Source: Pholiota molesta
Lineage: Eukaryota; Basidiomycota; Agaricomycetes; Agaricales; Strophariaceae
Length of the DNA: 26,472 nucleotides
Assembly: GCA_014925825.1 (NCBI GenBank)
Contig: JACGCK010000416.1
Location: forward strand, 1 to 26,472
Reading direction: 5' to 3'
The notes beneath the pieces were generated by a model that was not told the DNA's origin, did not search any database, and worked only from the letters and a program-made list of their open reading frames with translations. Both the position numbers and the translations under genes were made by a program. Positions 8,588 to 18,366 of this stretch are shown here, piece after piece (the stretch's first letter is position 1; the number at the start of each line of letters is the position of its first letter).

Positions 8588-10436
8588 TCCATTCCCCTCT
8601 TTTCCTAGTTGCTCTACCAAGCCCCTGGAGCTCATACACTCCAATCTTCATGGTCCTCTACCAGTAGCTACTCCGGAAGGATACCGCTATTGGATTACCT
8701 TCATTGATGACTGCACCAGCCTCAGAGGTGTCATGTTTCTCAAGAAGAAGAGTGATGCATTTGACGCATTTAAGACGTTTAAAGCACATGCTGAGAACCA
8801 ATTGAATGCCAAGATCAAGGCGCTGCAAGAGGACAAAGGAGGGGAATATATGTATGTCCACTGCCTTTATCAAATTCACTGATCAGTGCAGTATTACACA
8901 ATGCCACAGCACCAGGAATCGCCCACAGCAGAACAGAGTCGCAGAGCGTGCTAATTGCACCATTTCTGACCATGCTACAGCTATGCTGAATGAATCTAAC
9001 CTCCCTGCATCATTCTGGGTCTATGCTGTCTCTGCCTATGTCCATGTCTGGAACCGCATCCCTACATCGCCTCTGCCTGGTACAACACCCTACACTGCTT
9101 GGTTCAACAAGAAACCGGACATTAGCCATTTCTGAGTCTTTGGGTGCACTGCCTATGTCTATATTCAGCGAGATCAGCGCAAATCGCTCCAATCGCACAT
9201 GGAGAAGTGCATCTTTGTTGGCTATCCATCTGGCTACAAGGGCTGGCAGTTCTACAATCCGGTCACTAGGAAGTTTATCATCTCAGAACGAGCTATCTTC
9301 AACGAAAGGAGCTTTCCAGGCCTCAAGCGCACGTCTCCAGTTGACCTGACGCCTGTTGGCACTCCTGCGACCTTCCCAGATGTACTGGATTCCGGGGGGG
9401 ATGACAACTTCGTTCCTGAGCCTGAAATCGCGCCAATTGAACCAGATGCATTACCACAGCCTCTCCTAGCACCTAACAACGTTCCAGCGGATCTTCTGCC
9501 ACCAGACGAGCCAGCTCCACCCAAACTCGAACAGCCTGCTCCTGAGCTTCCACCACATGCTCCTGAACGCCTTTCGCCACCTCCTGCACCCGCTCCAGTG
9601 CCAGCTCAGGCTCCTCGCGCTCCGCATCCACCTAGAGGCACAGCTGAGCCAGCTCGACGCTCTACTCGCATTCCAAAGCCTCCTAGAGAATGGTGGAAGG
9701 TCACTCCAGCTCCTGCTGCTCCTGCGAACGAGAACGACGCTGGCCCTGCTCTAGACAACGACATGGACGAAATTCAATTTGCTGGAGCTGCCTCGACGTC
9801 GGATCCACACAACTACAAGCAGGCGCTGAAGAGCGATGATTCGGAACGTTGGAAGGAAGCCACACTTGCAGAGTACAACACCCTCATCCAAAATGGCACT
9901 TGGGAGATTGTGGATCTCCCACCAGGTGAAAAGGCCATTGGCTCTAGCTGGGTCTTTTGCATAAAGACGCATTCTGACGGCTCTATCGAACGCTACAAGG
10001 CTCGCATCGTCGCCCAAGGCTGCTCGCAACGTCCCGGACGCGACTATCAGGAAGTGCACGTGCCGACGCCTCGTCCTGCGACGATACGGATGACGTTTGC
10101 CATAGCTGCTGCGGAGGACCTGGAATTGCGCTCTGACGACGTTTCAGCCGCTTTTACCAATGGAGACCTTGAGGAATACATCTACATGAGACAGCCTGAA
10201 GGATTCCATGAAGGCGGTCCCAACAAGGTCTGCAGGGTCCGGAAATCACTCTATGGTCTCAAGCAGTCAGCTAGACAGTGGAACATCAAGCTGCACACTG
10301 CCCTTACTCAAATGGGATTCAAGCGAGTTGAAGCAGACCGGTCTGTCTACATTTACTCTGATGGTCTTGTTCGCATTTTTGTCCCCATCTACATCAATGA
10401 TGTCACCTTCGCTTGCAAGGACGCTGCTGCGATTGA
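8588..10436 (+). pseudogene. copia-3 integrase-linker-RT, mosaic and truncated
   Basis: Integrase starts at LELIHSNLHGPLPV, where the first catalytic Asp is Asn (codon 8643-8645). WITFIDDC and EDKGGEY follow, then a frameshift near 8850. The second part (NRVAERANCT, FWVYAVSAY) runs to a TGA at 9133-9135, where the other copies have CGA. From about 9165 the sequence is nearly identical to the copia-1/2 family: KCIFVGY, Pro-rich linker, RT with SSWVFCIK, VSAAFTNG and YGLKQSARQW. The RT motif is YIND (10390-10401) instead of YIDD. It ends abruptly after FACKDAAAID; no RNase H or 3' LTR. The 5' part is diverged and the 3' part young, so the element is a chimera of two copia lineages. Confidence 0.9.
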
Positions 10437-10478
10437 CGAGCAGGCTGTTCGAGTTTGGCTGGAGCTGGCTCGTCTGGG
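10437..10478 (-). repeat. 42-bp inverted copy of the copia linker
   Basis: The reverse complement of this stretch (CCCAGACGAGCCAGCTCCAG, then CAAACTCGAACAGCCTGCTC) matches the Pro-rich linker of the same element at about 9501-9543. It ends exactly where the next transposon starts. It is best read as flanking DNA that travelled with that transposon when it was joined here by recombination or repair. Confidence 0.8.
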
Positions 10479-10905
10479 AGCTCTTATCACTCCACCGCAT
10501 TTAACCAGTGGCATTTAACCAGTGGTCACCACTGGTGACCACTGGTTACCACTGGTCAACCAGTGGTTCCAGTGGTCAGTCAACCAGTGGTTTGACCAGT
10601 GGTTCTAACGGTTCCAGTGGTTTGTTTAACCAGTGGTCAATAGTGGTCAACAGTGGTTCCAGTGGTTCTAGTGGTTTGACCAGTGGTTCTAGTGGTTTGA
10701 CCAATGGTTCCAGTGGTTGAACCAGTGGTTCCAGTGGTCAACTCCAACCAGTGGTTCTAGTGGTTAACTAGTGGTCCAACCAGTCATTCCAGTGGTTTCA
10801 ATGGTTTGACCAGTAGTTTTAGTGGTTAACCAATGGTTCCACTGATCAACCATTGGTTCCAGTGGTTCCACACTAGTCAACCAGAGCTCAACCAGTTGTT
10901 TTTGT
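10479..10905 (+). mobile_element. diverged second family of array-type DNA transposon, one end
   Basis: Starts AGCTCTTATCACTCCACCGC, which aligns with the terminus of copies A-C (AGGTCTTTACACTCCAGCAC). An array of ACCAGTGGT, GGTTCCAGTGG and TCTAGTGGTTTGACC units follows. Internal sequence is otherwise different, so this is a separate family sharing terminal design. I cannot find its other end: the array fades at about 10905 into AT-rich DNA, and a copia-2 LTR begins at 11551. Confidence 0.6.
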
Positions 10906-11550
10906 GGTTTTTATTATCAAACTTAGGGCCTATTGTGATACCTCATAATATTCTCTATTATTCAATAAATCATCAATGCCAAGACTATCTAATATCAATA
11001 AATTTAGCTTTTAAGAAGAAAAATCATACTATAGTACTATATATTAAGCTATTGTAAGCCATAGTGCCATAGTATAGATATACTAGCTTTATAGTACTAT
11101 ATTGCACCTATAGCAAAAACTGAGTTTGCTGATGTTAGTGTCTAGTAACAAGTTGTCAACTGTGATTTTTGGATTGAGATTCACTTTCAACTCCAATAAG
11201 CACACATTTGGCATTATAAATTCATAATATATATAAAAATGTATTGAAATTCTATAATACTATTTATTTGCCAAGTAAATTGAGTAAACAGTGGATAACT
11301 GGTACTTGACAACCAAAACTAGTAGTACACTAGTATTCCTATTAGATGGAGGTTATATATAACAGATTTGTCTTGACCTTATTATATAATTTTTGGACTG
11401 TGGATATTTTACCTCTTTACTCTGTTTTTATTGCTTTAAATGATATCTTTATTAATTATCTATTTTAACCAACTCAGTTTTAGCTATGAGTGCTATATAT
11501 ACTGTAAAGGTAGCATAGCTATCCTATAGCACTATAGCTTACTATAGCTC
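10906..11550. other. AT-rich non-coding stretch with TATAGTACTATA palindromes
   Basis: No gene seen. Strongly AT-rich, with repeated palindromic words: TATAGTACTATA near 11032 and 11090, and CTATAGCACTATAGC near 11524. It may be the interior of the second transposon family or older intergenic DNA. The exact inverted counterpart is 17253-17897. Confidence 0.6.
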
Positions 11551-11812
11551 TGTTAGAGTTGCCTGTTTCAGTCTCAGCTGATGTGGTCACATGTGATCAC
11601 ATGACACACATGTATATAGCTGTAGAACGCCTTCTGGAGTCCTTAGTTACTCACTTCGGACTCCAGGCAAGTAGCTAGCTCTGTTCTCCCTCAATATACT
11701 CAGTTACTCACTTCGGACTCCAGGCTCTCATAGCCGCTCTGTCTGATACACTGAGACGGCGAAACTCACCCAGCAGGTGTCTCGTACCGTCCCGAACTCG
11801 CCACCTTTCACA
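11551..11812 (+). repeat. copia-2 5' LTR (262 bp)
   Basis: TGTTAGAG to TTTCACA, the same length as the copia-1 3' LTR with few differences, so a recently active family. The palindrome CATGTGATCACATG is at 11590-11603, and the hairpin arms are at 11634-11642, 11658-11666 and 11715-11723. The matching 3' LTR lies beyond the right end of the window. Confidence 0.88.
11634..11666 (+). promoter_or_regulatory. LTR hairpin (copia-2)
   Basis: CTGGAGTCC with GGACTCCAG, second 3' arm at 11715-11723; same form as in copia-1. Confidence 0.6.
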
Positions 11813-11824
11813 GGTTATGGGCCC
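11813..11824 (+). promoter_or_regulatory. copia-2 primer-binding site, half-tRNA iMet type
   Basis: GGTTATGGGCCC immediately after the LTR, identical to the copia-3 site, followed by CGCGCAC, which could extend pairing into the iMet D-arm side. Confidence 0.7.
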
Positions 11825-12017
11825 CGCGCACACAGCGCTTTAAACTCGTTTTCCAACAACAGTCTCAACTTTCCATTTCCACACTCTCGCTCATTTCGCT
11901 CGTACTCGACGCACCGTTGCTCCTACTGCCACGTCATCGCGTCAGAACGTTCGTCGCACACCCCCACGCATCCTCTCTCACCGCCGCCACGTCATCTCGT
12001 TTCGTTCTTGCTCTATC

Positions 12018-13075
12018 ATGGCTTCTTCCTCTCTCCCCACCTTTGCCAAACTCAATGCCTCCAACTACCCAACTTGGTGTGGTGAAATGCAGGCTTGGCT
12101 ACGCTCCCAGGGCGTTTGGCGCATCGTTTCCGGTCAATCCAAGGCCCCCACGGTCTCATCGCCTCCCAAGGACGGAGAAGAGACTGCACTCGACGCTTGG
12201 TACCTCAAATCGGACAAGGCAGCTGGCTACATCTATCTGGCAGTGGATGAGAACCAGAAGATCCACTTTGCGATGATTTCGGACGATCCAGTCAAGATGT
12301 GGGCTGCCCTGGCTGCTGTACACCTCCAGAAACGTCCTGGTGCACGCTTCAATGCCTATGACGACCTCTTTTCGATCAGGAAGCAGGAAGAGGAGACTCT
12401 GCAGTCTCTTATGAACAGGGTGGACACTGCTATCAACCGCATTCAGGACCTTCGGCCTAAGGACTTCACCCTCTCCAGTCTAGATGATGAGCTGGCAAGC
12501 ATGACACTCATCAGAGCGCTTCCAGACGAGTTCAGCGCGTTCGCTTCGTCTCTCCTGCTCTTGGACAAGCTGGAGAAGTCCACAATTCATCAGGCCTTTG
12601 TTACAGAGGAATCCCAACGTCGCCATCGCGCCTCTGCTGCCCCCAACATCTCCTCTGCCCTAGCTGCCTCGTCATCGTCCTCTACAGCCTCCTCCACGCC
12701 CGAATGCACGTTCTGCGGCGTCAAATGGCACATCGAAGCGAACTGCAAGAAGTACCTCAAGTTCAAGGAAGATGCACGCGAAGAGGTCCGTCTGAACCGC
12801 TCCAAACCCAAGGGGCACAAAGCGAGGCAAGCGGAGCAAACAACGCCGGAGTTTGCTGGAAATGCAAGTGCACTGTCAACTTTCGATCCTACCACTCTCC
12901 AGAGCGATGCTGACTTCCATTGGCTCGCAGACACAGGCGCCACTAGTCATATGACGCCGCATCGCGCCTGGATGCGCAATTATACGCCCCACATCGTCCC
13001 AATCAAGCTAGCAGACCACACCATCATCTACTCGGCTGGAATGGGGAGTGTAGTAATTCATCCGGTCATAAAGGG
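12018..13075 (+). pseudogene. copia-2 Gag-protease, interrupted by the composite block
   Basis: The start ATG 12018 is set by the conserved MASSSLPTFAKLNASNYPTW N-terminus. Residues about 1-200 are the copia-type Gag (AWLRSQGVWRIVSG, SDKAAGYIYLAVDE, MWAALAAVHLQKRPG, ALPDEFSAFASSLLLLDKLE). A zinc knuckle CTFC-GVKW-HIEAN-C is at residues 230-243, and an aspartic protease active site ADTGATSHM has its catalytic Asp at about residue 305. The frame is open until VIKG at 13075, where transposon copy B starts. The same frame resumes at 25391 after copy C and is still open at the window end, so the coding region itself looks undamaged except for the 12.3-kb insertion. Confidence 0.9.
13067..13075. 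repeat. target-site duplication CATAAAGGG, left half
   Basis: CATAAAGGG lies directly left of copy B. Its partner is not at the right end of B but at 25391-25399, directly right of copy C. The undisturbed site is seen once, inverted, at 15728-15736. Confidence 0.88.
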
Positions 13076-14854
13076 AGGTCTTTACACTCCAGCACCCCTA
13101 AGCAGTGGCGGAGCAGTGGTTGAGCAGTGGTGACCACTAGTTGAAAATGAAATTCTACCATATAATGCCTATCTATAAGCTCAATTGAAGAATTAGGACC
13201 ACTGCTCACCACTGCTCAACCACTGGTAACCAGTGGTATAAATTACCAGTGGTAACCACTGCTCACCACTGGTGAGCACTGCTTACCAGTGGTCACTAAT
13301 CTTCAGTAATCTTCAGTGATCTTCAGTGGTCTTCAGTGGTCACCACTGGTAAACCACTGATTGTCAGTGGTCTTCAGTGGTCAATCACTAGTCAACCACT
13401 GATCTTCACCACTGACCCTCAGTAGTCTTTAGTGGTTGTTAGTGGTCAACCACTGATAACCAGTGGTGACCTCACCAGTAGTTACCACTGGTTATTAGTG
13501 GTTGTCAGTGCTCTTTAGTGGTCACCACTGGTTATCAGTGGTTGTCAATGCTCTTTAGTGGTCACCACTGATCTTCAGAGGTCTTTAATAGTTGCTAGTG
13601 GTCTTTAGTGGTTACCACTAGTCAACCCATGATATGCTCTGAGTTTGGGCAGGAGGCAAGACAGTGACTTGGAATACAGTGGTTATCTGTGCTGGTTGGC
13701 TTAAGTTAAGCAAATCCTCTACCCAGGGATGGGAAGTCAGTCAGAAAGTAGTGTCCTGAGTAGCTAGTGGGCTATGGTGGGACAAGGTAGTCCCTCTATT
13801 TTTGGCCTGAGAGTTTTGTATCTACTATTGGTGCACCAGGACCTAATAAGTTGTATTTATTTCAACTTCTTTATTCAGGTGTGAGAATTTAACACAAAAG
13901 CTGGTGAGCAGCTCAATAACTGAATGACTAGATTCAACTCAATTCTCAAGTGCATAGTGTCCAAGCACTTTAAGTGCTTCTTGTATTCAATACTATTCTA
14001 CTAGGCAAAACATGTTCACATCAAGATTGAAAAGAAATCCAACAACCATAATATACCATAGCAATCTAGAAGAAACAGATCTGATAGTAGTATAGAAAGT
14101 GATAGTAATGAGACAAACAGTTCTAAAGAAAATGAAGAAAGTAAGAAGAAAGATAAGGAGGAGGAGAAGGAGAAGGGGGAGAGTGAATCTAGTAGTGACT
14201 GAAATATTTCTATTGTTGAATTCTACTTCTTTTGAGTGTTTAAAAGTGGACTAATATTAAGAAGTCAGTAGTGGAACTAGTGGTGCTTGGTAATAACTAG
14301 TGATTAATCATTGGCAACCACTGAAGAGCAGTAAAGACTAGTGGTTAACTAGTGGTTGACTACTAAAGACCACTAGCTGACCACTATTGACCAATAGTTG
14401 ACCACTGAAGACCACTAGTGACCACTGGCAATCACAGAAGACCCCCAAAGATCAGTGGTCAACCACTGCTAACTACTGAAGACCACTGAGGACCACTGAA
14501 GACCACTGACAACCACTGGTGGCTAGTGGTTGACCACTGAAGATCAGTGGTTGACCAATGGTTGACCACTAACAACTACTGACAACCACTGACAACCACT
14601 GACAACTAGTGGTGACCACTGAAGATTAGTGGTTGACCAGTAGTTGAGCAGTGGTGACCACTGATAACCACTGAAGACCACTGAAGATCAGTAGTTCACC
14701 AGTGGTAACCAGTGGTAAGCAGTAGTGACCACTGAAGATCAGTGGTTCACCAGTGGTGATCACTGAAAATCAGTGGTTCAGCAGTGGTGAGCACTGGTAA
14801 GCAGTGCTCACCACTGGCGAGCACTGCTAAGGGGTACTGGAGGGTAAAGTACTG
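13076..14854 (+). mobile_element. MULE-like transposon, copy B
   Basis: A 1779-bp full-length copy, nearly identical to copy A, with a 14-bp loss in the left array and AAA instead of AAAA near the middle. The left flank is CATAAAGGG. The right flank is ATTATATGG, which is internal sequence of another copy of the same element (the inverted stub that follows). The unmatched flanks show that its two ends come from different insertion events. Confidence 0.85.
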
Positions 14855-14945
14855 ATTATATGGTAGAATTTCATTTTCAACTAGTGGTCACCACTGCTCA
14901 ACCACTGCTCCGCCACTGCTTAGGGGTGCTGGAGTGTAAAGACCT
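14855..14945 (-). mobile_element. 91-bp inverted 5' stub of a further transposon copy
   Basis: Reverse complement of the first 91 bp of copy A (520-610). Its tip is followed by CAGAAATGG, the reverse complement of the copy-A target CCATTTCTG, so this stub descends from an insertion at the same copia position as copy A. Copy B begins where it breaks off, suggesting nested insertion of one copy into another before rearrangement. Confidence 0.85.
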
Positions 14946-16785
14946 CAGAAATGGTGCGATTAGCACGCTCTGCGACTCCGTTCTGCTGGGGGCGATTCCT
15001 GGTGCTGTGGCGTCATGTAATACCGCACTGATTGGTGAATCTGAGGAAAGCGTTGGACATGTACTCTCCACCTTTGTCATCCTGCAGAGCCTTGATTTTC
15101 GCATTGACCTGGTTCTCTGCATAGGCCTTGAACGTCTTAAACGCATCAAATGCGTCGCTTTTGCGTTTTAGGAAGTGTACAGCATGCAGCTTGGTGCGGT
15201 CATCCAGGAAAGTGATCCAGTAGCGATATCCTTCCGGACTGGGGACAGGAAGAGGTCCATGAAGGTCAGAGTGGATGAGTTCAAGCGGTGCAAGGGATTG
15301 TCTAGTTGAGCTGGGAAATGGTGCAGAGGTCATTTTGCCTGCCAAGCATGCCTCGCAAATCGGGTCGGGTTCATTTTTCGACGAGACGACAAGACCAGTG
15401 ACGAGATCGCCCTGTATCAATTTCCTGACTGTAGCATGGCTGTGGTCCGCGCAACAACGATGCCAAAGTGTGATGTCCATTGGAAGAGTTGAGGCTGCGT
15501 TCGCATACTCTGAAACTGGCTGAGTTGAAGCGTCCAGGATACCGCAGTTCTGGGAGTTGACAGTGGCTGTAAAGAGCGTCGTTCTGTTGCGTTTGAAGAA
15601 CATGGTGCTGTCATCGACTTCCAAGCGGATCCCTTTGCGTTTAGTGAGGTATAAACATGCCAATAGATTGTTTCGGAGTTGGGGAACATGCAGTACACGA
15701 GTAAGTTCTACAGGACGCGCTTCCTGACCCTTTATGACTGGATGAATCACTACACTCCCCATGCCTGCTGAGTAGATGATGGTGTGGTCTGCTAGCTTGA
15801 TTGGGACGATGTGGGGCGTATAATTGCGCATCCAGGCGCGATGCGGCGTCATATGACTAGTGGCGCCTGTGTCTGCGAGCCAATGGAAGTCAGCATCGCT
15901 CTGGAGAGTGGTAGGATCGAAAGTTGACAGTGCACTTGCATTTCCAGCGAACTCCGGCGTTGTTTGCTCCGCTTGCCTCGCTTTGTGCCCCTTGGGTTTG
16001 GAGCGGTTCAGACGGACCTCTTCGCGTGCATCTTCCTTGAACTTGAGGTACTTCTTGCAGTTCGCTTCGATGTGCCATTTAACGCCACAGAACGTGCATT
16101 CGGGTGTGGAGGAGGCTGTAGAGGATGAGGACGATGCAGCAAGGGCAGAGGAGACGTTGGGAGTGACAGAGGCGCGATGGCGACGTTGGGACTCCTCTGT
16201 AATGAAGGCCTGATGAATTGTGGACTTCTCCAGCTTGTCCAAGAGCAGGAGAGACGAAGCGAACGCGCTGAACTCGTCTGGAAGCGCTCTGATGAGTGTC
16301 ATGCTGGCCAGCTCATCATCTAGACTGGAGAGGGTGAAGTCCTTAGGCCGAAGGTCCTGAATGTGGTTGATAGCAGTGTCCACCCTGTTCATAAGAGACT
16401 GCAGAGTCTCCTCTTCCTGCTTCCTGATCGAAAAGAGGTCGTCATAGGCATTGAAGCGTGCACCAGGACGTTTCTGGAGGTGTACAGCAGCCAGGGCAGC
16501 CCACATCTTGACTGGATCGTCCGAAATCATCGCAAAGTGGATCTTCTGGTTCTCATCCACTGCCAGATAGATGTAGCCAGCTGCCTTGTCCGATTTGAGG
16601 TACCAGGCGTCGAGTGCAGTCTCTTCTCCATCCTTGGGAGGCGACGAGACCGTGGGGGCCTTGGATTGACCGGAAACGATGCGCCAAACGCCCTGGGAGC
16701 GTAGCCAAGCCTGCATTTCACCACACCAAGTTGGGTAGTTGGAGGCATTGAGTTTGGCAAAGGTGGGGAGAGAGAAAGAAGCCAT
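14946..16785 (-). pseudogene. inverted copia Gag-protease-integrase
   Basis: Starts at ATG 16785 (MASFSLPTFAKLN) and stays open for 590 codons to 15013. It covers the Gag region, zinc knuckle (residues 230-243), protease ADTGATSHM (Asp about 305), the pre-integrase region (LWHRCC, HSHATVRK, then PICEACLAGK) and the integrase first part (HSDLHG, TFLDDRT, DDKGGEY). It ends at a TGA where copia-2 has CGA (ITRRHST). After that stop the copia sequence continues to the CAGAAATGG junction with the transposon stub. It carries no insertion at CATAAAGGG. Substitutions relative to copia-2 include S4F, N/H and V/I changes, denser than in the rest of the arm. This is the longest open copia frame in the window, but it lacks RT. 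Confidence 0.9.
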
Positions 16786-16978
16786 GATAGAGCAAGAACG
16801 AAACGAGATGACGTGGCGGCGGTGAGAGAGGATGCGTGGGGGTGTGCGACGAACGTTCTGACGCGATGACGTGGCAGTAGGAGCAACGGTGCGTCGAGTA
16901 CGAGCGAAATGAGCGAGAGTGTGGAAATGGAAAGTTGAGACTGTTGTTGGAAAACGAGTTTAAAGCGCTGTGTGCGCG

Positions 16979-16990
16979 GGGCCCATAACC
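16979..16990 (-). promoter_or_regulatory. primer-binding site of the inverted copia
   Basis: GGTTATGGGCCC on the minus strand, next to the inverted LTR; counterpart of 11813-11824. Confidence 0.68.
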
Positions 16991-17252
16991 TGTGAAAGGT
17001 GGCGAGTTCGGGACGGTACGAGACACCTGCTGGGTGAGTTTCGCCGTCTCAGTGTATCAGACAGAGCGGCTATGAGAGCCTGGAGTCCGAAGTGAGTAAC
17101 TGAGTATATTGAGGGAGAACAGAGCTAGCTACTTGCCTGGAGTCCGAAGTGAGTAACTAAGGACTCCAGAAGGCGTTCTACAGCTATATACATGTGTGTC
17201 ATGTGATCACATGTGACCACATCAGCTGAGACTGAAACAGGCAACTCTAACA
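16991..17252 (-). repeat. inverted copia 5' LTR (262 bp)
   Basis: Mirror of 11551-11812, TG...CA termini intact, including the palindrome and hairpin arms. I see no difference from the left-arm copy by eye. Confidence 0.85.
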
Positions 17253-17897
17253 GAGCTATAGTAAGCTATAGTGCTATAGGATAGCTATGCTACCTTTACA
17301 GTATATATAGCACTCATAGCTAAAACTGAGTTGGTTAAAATAGATAATTAATAAAGATATCATTTAAAGCAATAAAAACAGAGTAAAGAGGTAAAATATC
17401 CACAGTCCAAAAATTATATAATAAGGTCAAGACAAATCTGTTATATATAACCTCCATCTAATAGGAATACTAGTGTACTACTAGTTTTGGTTGTCAAGTA
17501 CCAGTTATCCACTGTTTACTCAATTTACTTGGCAAATAAATAGTATTATAGAATTTCAATACATTTTTATATATATTATGAATTTATAATGCCAAATGTG
17601 TGCTTATTGGAGTTGAAAGTGAATCTCAATCCAAAAATCACAGTTGACAACTTGTTACTAGACACTAACATCAGCAAACTCAGTTTTTGCTATAGGTGCA
17701 ATATAGTACTATAAAGCTAGTATATCTATACTATGGCACTATGGCTTACAATAGCTTAATATATAGTACTATAGTATGATTTTTCTTCTTAAAAGCTAAA
17801 TTTATTGATATTAGATAGTCTTGGCATTGATGATTTATTGAATAATAGAGAATATTATGAGGTATCACAATAGGCCCTAAGTTTGATAATAAAAACC
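17253..17897. other. inverted copy of the AT-rich stretch
   Basis: No gene seen. Mirror of 10906-11550 with the same TATAGTACTATA palindromes. Confidence 0.6.
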
Positions 17898-18324
17898 ACA
17901 AAAACAACTGGTTGAGCTCTGGTTGACTAGTGTGGAACCACTGGAACCAATGGTTGATCAGTGGAACCATTGGTTAACCACTAAAACTACTGGTCAAACC
18001 ATTGAAACCACTGGAATGACTGGTTGGACCACTAGTTAACCACTAGAACCACTGGTTGGAGTTGACCACTGGAACCACTGGTTCAACCACTGGAACCATT
18101 GGTCAAACCACTAGAACCACTGGTCAAACCACTAGAACCACTGGAACCACTGTTGACCACTATTGACCACTGGTTAAACAAACCACTGGAACCGTTAGAA
18201 CCACTGGTCAAACCACTGGTTGACTGACCACTGGAACCACTGGTTGACCAGTGGTAACCAGTGGTCACCAGTGGTGACCACTGGTTAAATGCCACTGGTT
18301 AAATGCGGTGGAGTGATAAGAGCT
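17898..18324 (-). mobile_element. inverted copy of the second array-type transposon end
   Basis: Mirror of 10479-10905: an ACCACTGGAACC array ending at the terminus GGAGTGATAAGAGCT. Confidence 0.6.
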
Positions 18325-18366
18325 CCCAGACGAGCCAGCTCCAGCCAAACTCGAACAGCCTGCTCG
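18325..18366 (+). repeat. 42-bp copia linker fragment (right arm)
   Basis: Mirror of 10437-10478. Relative to the copia-3 coding strand it is inverted. It abuts the second transposon end in the same way, so the junction predates the duplication of the arm. Confidence 0.8.

Larger units (their letters stand above)
5243..13075 (+). repeat. left arm of the large inverted duplication
   Basis: 7833 bp whose reverse complement is 15728-23557. Paired coordinates sum to 28803, or 28800 outside the 3-bp indel near 5290. The arm carries gypsy gag (part), copia-3, the second transposon, AT-rich DNA and copia-2 LTR-gag-protease. Confidence 0.93.

Noticed and set aside
10508..10720. Gly/Ser-rich 70-codon open frame
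   Set aside because: Translation of the ACCAGTGGT array itself; the low-complexity peptide follows directly from the repeat unit.
10833..11057. Small open frame in the AT-rich stretch
   Set aside because: Starts in the array, runs into AT-rich DNA, and has no recognisable domain or codon pattern.
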